This document shows positions 60,144 through 64,000 of a DNA stretch of 64,000 bases, piece after piece. This stretch comes from Streptomyces sp. HNM0574 (GTDB lineage Bacteria; Actinomycetota; Actinomycetes; Streptomycetales; Streptomycetaceae). The stretch is taken from contig NZ_JAASAH010000001.1 of assembly GCF_012726235.1 (NCBI RefSeq), positions 372,001 to 436,000 on the forward strand, in the 5' to 3' direction. The first letter of the stretch is position 1. Each line of letters starts with the position of its first letter. The translations under genes were made by a program, and so were the position numbers. The notes beneath the pieces were generated by a model. That model did no database searches. It saw nothing but the letters and a program-made list of their open reading frames with translations, and had not been told where the DNA came from.

Positions 60144-60905
60144 TCAGCCGCCCCCGGCCAGCCGGTCGAGCAGCGGCGGCAGGGCCTCGCCGATGGGCTC
60201 GCGGACGACCTCGTCGGCGAGCCCGTCGTACGGGGTCGGCTCGGCGTTGACGATCACCAGCCGCGCCCCGTGCTCGGCGGCCAGCCCGGCCAGGGAGGCG
60301 GCCGGCTGCACCTGGAGGCTGGTCCCGACGGCGACGAACACGTCGCTGGCCCGCGCCACCGCCATCGCCTCGCCCAGCACCCGCGGGTCCAGGGCCTGCC
60401 CGAACATCACCGTCGCCGACTTCAGGATGCCGCCGCACTCCCGGCACGGCGGATCCTCCTCACCCGCGGCGACCCGCTCCAGCGCCTCCGTCATGGTGCT
60501 CCGCGCCGCGCACCGGGTGCACACCACCGTCCGTGAACTGCCGTGCAGCTCCAGCACCTTGCGCTCGGGGACCCCGGCGAGCTGGTGCAGCCCGTCGACG
60601 TTCTGCGTCACCACGCGCAGCGGGGCGCCCGAGCGGGCCAGCCGGGCCACGGCCTCGTGCGCCGCGTTCGGCCGGGCCGCCCAGACGGGGCTGTCCCGGC
60701 GCATCCGCCACGAGCGGCGGCGGATCTCCGGATCGGCCATGTAGTACCCGTACGTCACGAGCTTCTCGGCCTCCGGGTCGCGCGTCCACACGCCCCGCGG
60801 GCCCCGGTAGTCGGGGATGCCGGAGTCGGTGGAGATCCCGGCGCCGGTGAGCACGGCCAGCAGCGGCCTGCCGGGGCCGCCGTCCGTGCCGCCGTCGGTG
60901 TCCAT
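60144..60905 (-). CDS. SIR2 family NAD-dependent protein deacylase
   Basis: A 253-residue sirtuin. NAD-binding LTGAGISTDSGIPDYRG is at about residues 19-35, TQNVDGLH (catalytic His in the following GSS-preceding LELHG) at about 110-135, the four zinc cysteines in CTRC and CREC, and VGTSLQVQPAASL near the C-terminus. It likely regulates acyl-CoA synthetases by deacetylation, by analogy to CobB. It converges with the B3/B4 gene (3 nt apart) and is divergent from the second gamma-glutamyltransferase gene. The ATG at 60905 gives a normal N-terminus. Confidence 0.93.
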   Translation of the reverse strand: MDTDGGTDGGPGRPLLAVLTGAGISTDSGIPDYRGPRGVWTRDPEAEKLVTYGYYMADPEIRRRSWRMRRDSPVWAARPNAAHEAVARLARSGAPLRVVTQNVDGLHQLAGVPERKVLELHGSSRTVVCTRCAARSTMTEALERVAAGEEDPPCRECGGILKSATVMFGQALDPRVLGEAMAVARASDVFVAVGTSLQVQPAASLAGLAAEHGARLVIVNAEPTPYDGLADEVVREPIGEALPPLLDRLAGGG

Positions 60906-60987
60906 ACCGGCAGGGTAGCGAGCGCGCCGGGGACCAACGACCGCCCGCGCGCCGCCCGATGGCCTTGTGGGCGGGTCCGGCAGGACG

Positions 60988-60993
60988 TACGTT
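60988..60993 (+). promoter_or_regulatory. -10 box of a leaderless-type promoter (second ggt-like gene)
   Basis: TACGTT ends 6 nt before the GTG at 61000. Confidence 0.4.
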
Positions 60994-60999
60994 CGCGCC

Positions 61000-62943
61000 G
61001 TGTTCAGCACCCGGCCCACGCTCCAGGGCACCTTCGGCATGGTCTCCTCCACCCACTGGCTCGCCTCGCAGACCGCCATGGCGGTGCTGGAGGACGGCGG
61101 CAACGCGTACGACGCCGCCGTCGCCGCGGGCTTCGTGCTGCACGTCGTCGAGCCGCACCTGAACGGCCCGGCCGGCGAGGTGCCGGCGCTGCTCGCACCG
61201 GCGGGCGGCCCGGTGCGGGTGCTGTGCGGGCAGGGCGTGGCCCCGGCGGGCGCCGACGTCGCGCACTACACCGCGCTCGGCCTGGACCTCGTACCCGGCA
61301 CGGGACCGCTGGCCGCCGCCGTGCCCGGCGCCTTCGACGCCTGGATGCTGCTGCTGCGGGACTACGGCACCCGCCCCCTGGCCACCGTCCTCGACCACGC
61401 GATCGGCTACGCGGAACGCGGCCACCCGGTGGTGGAGGGCGTCGGCCGGACCGTCGAGACCGTCCGCGAACTCCTCACCACCGAGTGGACCGACTCGGCC
61501 GCGCTCTACCTCCCCGACGGCCGCCCCCCGGCCCCCGGCACCCTGCTCCGCAACCCCGCGCTGGCGGCCACCTGGCGGCGGCTGCTCGCCGAGGCCGAGG
61601 CCGCCGGGCCGGGACGGGAGCGGCAGATCGAGGCGGCCCGGCGGATCTGGCGCGAGGGCTTCGTCGCCGAGGCGCTGCTGCGCGCCGTGGCCCGCCCCAC
61701 GCTCGACACCTCGGGCACCCGCCACACCGGCACCCTCACCGGCGACGACCTCGCCCGCTGGGAGGCCACCTACGAGGAACCGGCGAGCCACACCTGGGGC
61801 GAGTGGACCGTCTGCAAGGCGGGCCCGTGGTCCCAGGGTCCGGTCCTGCTCCAGCAGCTCGCACTCCTCGGCGACGGCCCCGAGGACCTCGCGGCCCCCG
61901 AGTTCGTCACCCGCGCCGACAGCACCGAGCCCGGCACGGGCGGCGGCTACGCCGACGGCGGCTGCCTGTCCCCGGACGGCGCCGCGTACGTCCACCGCCT
62001 GGTCGAGGGCACCAAGCTCGCCATGGCCGACCGCGAAGCCTGGTACGGCGACGCGGACGGCGCGGAACAGGTCCCCCTCGACGCGCTGCTCTCGCCCCGC
62101 TACTCCGCACAGCGCCGCGCCCTGATCGGCGAGACCGCCTCCCGCGACCTGCGCCCCGGCCGCCCCGTGCCCGACGGTCCGGCCCCGCGCCTGCCCCGGC
62201 ACGTCACCGGCGAGCCCGGTGACGGGCAGGGCGCGGACGACCTGCGCGGACGGGCACCCGGCGCGGGCGAGCCCACCGTCGAGGCCGAGCGGCCGGTCGT
62301 CGAGGCGGGGGAGCCGGCCGTGGGCGCGGACGGGGCGACCCGCGGCGACACCTGCCACCTCGACGTCGTCGACCGCTGGGGCAACATGATCAGCGCGACG
62401 CCGAGCGGCGGCTGGCTGCACTCCAACCCCGTCGTCCCCGAACTCGGCTTCCCGCTCGGCACTCGCCTCCAGATGACCTGGCTGGAGCCGGGCCTCCCGA
62501 ACACCCTCACCCCGGGCCGCCGCCCGCGCACCACCCTCACCCCGTCCCTCGCGCTGCGCGGCGGCGAGCCCGTCCTCGCGTTCGGGACGCCCGGCGGCGA
62601 CCAGCAGGACCAGTGGCAGCTGCACTTCTTCCTCGCCGCCGTCCTCCGCCCCGCCGTACGCGGCGGCCTCGACCTCCAGGGCGCCGTCGACGCCCCGAAC
62701 TGGCACACCGACGCCTTCCCCGGCTCCTTCTACCCGCGGGCCACGCGCCCCGCCTCCGTCACCCTGGAGTCCCGCGCGGGGGAGGCGACGGCGGCGGGGC
62801 TGCGGCGCCGGGGGCACGAGGTGACCGTCGGCCCGCCCTGGTCCGAGGGCCGGCTCTGCGCCGTCACCCGCGACCCGGAGACGGGCGTGCTCGCCGCCGC
62901 CGCGAACCCGCGCGGTATGCAGGGCTACGCCGTCGGCCGCTGA
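61000..62943 (+). CDS. Gamma-glutamyltransferase-family protein without signal peptide
   Basis: A 647-residue Ntn-hydrolase of the gamma-glutamyltranspeptidase family. The large-subunit motif is LEDGGNAYDAAVAAGF, the catalytic/processing Thr lies in GATRGDTCHLDVVDRWGN at about residues 447-462, and the small subunit has GFPLGTRLQMTWL and FGTPGGDQQDQW. It lacks a signal peptide and differs from the secreted Ggt at 30906, so it is a distinct, probably cytoplasmic acylase-like subfamily. An Ala/Glu-rich insertion precedes the catalytic Thr. The GTG start is 6 nt after TACGTT. Confidence 0.88.
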   Translation: MFSTRPTLQGTFGMVSSTHWLASQTAMAVLEDGGNAYDAAVAAGFVLHVVEPHLNGPAGEVPALLAPAGGPVRVLCGQGVAPAGADVAHYTALGLDLVPGTGPLAAAVPGAFDAWMLLLRDYGTRPLATVLDHAIGYAERGHPVVEGVGRTVETVRELLTTEWTDSAALYLPDGRPPAPGTLLRNPALAATWRRLLAEAEAAGPGRERQIEAARRIWREGFVAEALLRAVARPTLDTSGTRHTGTLTGDDLARWEATYEEPASHTWGEWTVCKAGPWSQGPVLLQQLALLGDGPEDLAAPEFVTRADSTEPGTGGGYADGGCLSPDGAAYVHRLVEGTKLAMADREAWYGDADGAEQVPLDALLSPRYSAQRRALIGETASRDLRPGRPVPDGPAPRLPRHVTGEPGDGQGADDLRGRAPGAGEPTVEAERPVVEAGEPAVGADGATRGDTCHLDVVDRWGNMISATPSGGWLHSNPVVPELGFPLGTRLQMTWLEPGLPNTLTPGRRPRTTLTPSLALRGGEPVLAFGTPGGDQQDQWQLHFFLAAVLRPAVRGGLDLQGAVDAPNWHTDAFPGSFYPRATRPASVTLESRAGEATAAGLRRRGHEVTVGPPWSEGRLCAVTRDPETGVLAAAANPRGMQGYAVGR

Positions 62944-63008
62944 CCTGCGCTCTTCCCGGACCGGCCGGGGGAGGGGCTGCCTCGGCCCGCTGGACCGCGT
63001 TCACCGGA

Positions 63009-63034
63009 CGTCCACCGGGAGGGCGGTGGACGTT
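63009..63034. terminator. Hairpin/palindrome between second ggt-like gene and phosphatase gene
   Basis: Perfect 9-bp stem ACGTCCACC (63009-63017) with GGTGGACGT (63026-63034) and an 8-nt loop. It may end the ggt-like transcript or serve as an operator for the phosphatase gene, which starts 27 nt later. Confidence 0.5.
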
Positions 63035-63060
63035 CCCCGGCGGCGTGCTTCCATGGAGGC

Positions 63061-63879
63061 ATGATCGACGATGAGCTGGTGACCGCGGTCGAGAAGGCCG
63101 TACGCGACGCAGTGGCCGAGGAGGTCATGCCGCGTTGGCGGCAGCTGAGCGCCGAGGAGGTCGACCAGAAGAGCGGCCCGCACGACCTCGTCACGGTGGC
63201 CGACCAGCGTGCCGAGCAGCACCTCACCCGCGCCCTGGAGCGGCTGCTGCCCGGCTCCGTGGTCGTCGGCGAGGAGGCCGTGCACGCCAAGCCCGCCACC
63301 TACGAGGCCCTGCGCGGCGACGCACCGGTGTGGATCGTCGACCCCGTCGACGGCACCCGGCAGTTCGTCCGCGGCGAGGAGGGCTTCTGCACCCTCGTCG
63401 CCCTCGCCCGGCACGGCGAGACCCTGGCCTCGTGGACGTACGCGCCCGTCACCGACCGGATGGCCGTCGCCCGGCACCGGGGCGGCGCGCTGCTCAACGG
63501 CGAGGCGCTGCGCGCCGGTTCGCCCGCGCCCGAGGACGCGCTCCGCGTCGCCACCTCCCACCCCGACTTCACCACCGACGAGCAGAAGCGCGCGCTCCTC
63601 GGCGTGCACGGCACCGGCGTCGACGCGCGCCCCTGCGGCTCCGCCGGACTGGAGTACCTGGCCGTCGCCCAGGGCGAGTTGGACGCCGTCGCCTTCAGCT
63701 GGGAGGCCGCCTGGGACCACGCGGCCGGACTGCTGCTGGTGCACGAGGCGGGCGGCGCGAGCGCCACCGTCGCCGGCGAACCGTTCCGGCTCGCGGGCGG
63801 GAACGCGCTGCCCTTCACCGCCGCCCGCGACGCCGCCACCGCCCGGCGTATGGTGGGGCTGCTGCGCGGCGAGGACTGA
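63061..63879 (+). CDS. hisN: Inositol monophosphatase-family phosphatase, likely histidinol-phosphatase
   Basis: A 272-residue Mg-dependent phosphatase. The metal motifs are VVGEEAVHAKP, WIVDPVDGTRQFVRG (motif I) and WEAAWDHAAGLLLVHEAGG (motif II). In actinobacteria several such paralogues serve as histidinol-phosphate phosphatase, inositol monophosphatase or AMP/PAP phosphatase; the QFVRG form is close to HisN, but I cannot decide firmly. The ATG at 63061 has GGAGG directly before it, an unusually close spacing. Confidence 0.85.
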   Translation: MIDDELVTAVEKAVRDAVAEEVMPRWRQLSAEEVDQKSGPHDLVTVADQRAEQHLTRALERLLPGSVVVGEEAVHAKPATYEALRGDAPVWIVDPVDGTRQFVRGEEGFCTLVALARHGETLASWTYAPVTDRMAVARHRGGALLNGEALRAGSPAPEDALRVATSHPDFTTDEQKRALLGVHGTGVDARPCGSAGLEYLAVAQGELDAVAFSWEAAWDHAAGLLLVHEAGGASATVAGEPFRLAGGNALPFTAARDAATARRMVGLLRGED

Positions 63880-63904
63880 CCGGCCCCCGCGGGACCCGGG
63901 CCGG
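63880..63904 (+). terminator. Possible terminator after the phosphatase gene
   Basis: CCGGCCC (63880-63886) pairs with GGGCCGG (63898-63904) around an 11-nt GC-rich loop. Confidence 0.4.
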
Positions 63905-63953
63905 GGACCGACGCCCCCGCGCGGCCGACCACAGGGGTGAGGGGAGAGCGGAA

Positions 63954-64000
63954 GTGCCACCGATCCGTGACGCCGTCGTCGTCGGAGCCGGACCCAACGG
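63954..64000 (+). CDS. FAD-dependent oxidoreductase, 3' truncated by window
   Basis: Only the first 15 codons are present. The GTG at 63954 follows AGGGGAGAG, and the peptide MPPIRDAVVVGAGPN contains the start of the GxGxxG dinucleotide-binding motif in the form VVVGAGPNG. This is typical of phytoene-desaturase-like NAD(P)/FAD oxidoreductases. Confidence 0.7.
   Translation, partial: MPPIRDAVVVGAGPN

Overview
The window is a stretch of actinomycete chromosome, almost certainly Streptomyces. GC content and third-position GC are very high, GTG starts are common, many genes have a TAnnnT -10 box 6-8 nt before the start codon (leaderless mRNAs), one gene carries a rare TTA codon, and the gene content (AllR-type allantoin regulon, DUF5955, DUF6278, RNase Sa) is typical of that genus. 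No tRNA, rRNA or CRISPR array was seen.

Layout. 1-9.5 kb: end of an FG-GAP protein, malate synthase (aceB), a DedA membrane protein, a MobA-like nucleotidyltransferase, a DUF5955 protein, and the allantoin module (IclR-type allR, then allB-alc). The three allantoin/glyoxylate promoters share a TTCC-n7-GGAA-like site. 9.6-14.1 kb: a secreted RNase of the Sa type, KDG kinase and KDPG aldolase (the latter with a TTA codon), a P450 and a GNAT enzyme. 14.1-20.5 kb: a Gfo/Idh/MocA dehydrogenase divergent from a GntR/UTRA regulator, then a sugar ABC transporter (binding protein-permease-ATPase) and a ROK sugar kinase: a complete uptake and regulation module for a sugar or cyclitol. 21-26.5 kb: pcaL fusion, metallo-beta-lactamase fold protein, exonuclease III, secreted SGNH hydrolase and DUF6278. 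26.6-29.9 kb: a glutamate-type ABC importer (gluABCD order). 30-36.7 kb: secreted gamma-glutamyltransferase, ornithine-cyclodeaminase-like enzyme, DinB protein, GNAT and a secreted alpha/beta hydrolase. 37-41.7 kb: four tightly packed genes for reductive pyrimidine or hydantoin catabolism (nitrilase-type amidohydrolase, class III aminotransferase, dihydropyrimidinase, F420-type oxidoreductase).

41.7-55.5 kb is accessory in character: a STAND NTPase with TPR repeats, an alpha/beta hydrolase, a DUF1992 protein, a 1,653-residue RHS toxin with a PD-(D/E)XK nuclease-like tip and a putative immunity gene, and then a lower-GC island. The island holds a two-gene operon: a small HEPN protein (R-x5-H motif) whose stop overlaps the start of an 879-residue ATPase with two P-loops, one of the unusual RGGVGRST type. 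It lies between an intact lipoate-protein ligase gene and a 3'-end remnant of such a gene; both carry the same 49-bp sequence (46/49 identical) in direct orientation, which looks like an integration scar. This operon is the best candidate for an undescribed conflict or defence system.

55.5-64 kb returns to core-like genes: lplA, an AhpD-like protein, a ygiB/ygiC-like pair (lipoprotein plus glutathionylspermidine-synthase-fold ligase), a B3/B4-domain protein with a palindromic promoter site, a sirtuin, a second gamma-glutamyltransferase-like protein, an inositol-monophosphatase-family phosphatase (HisN type), and the first codons of an FAD oxidoreductase.
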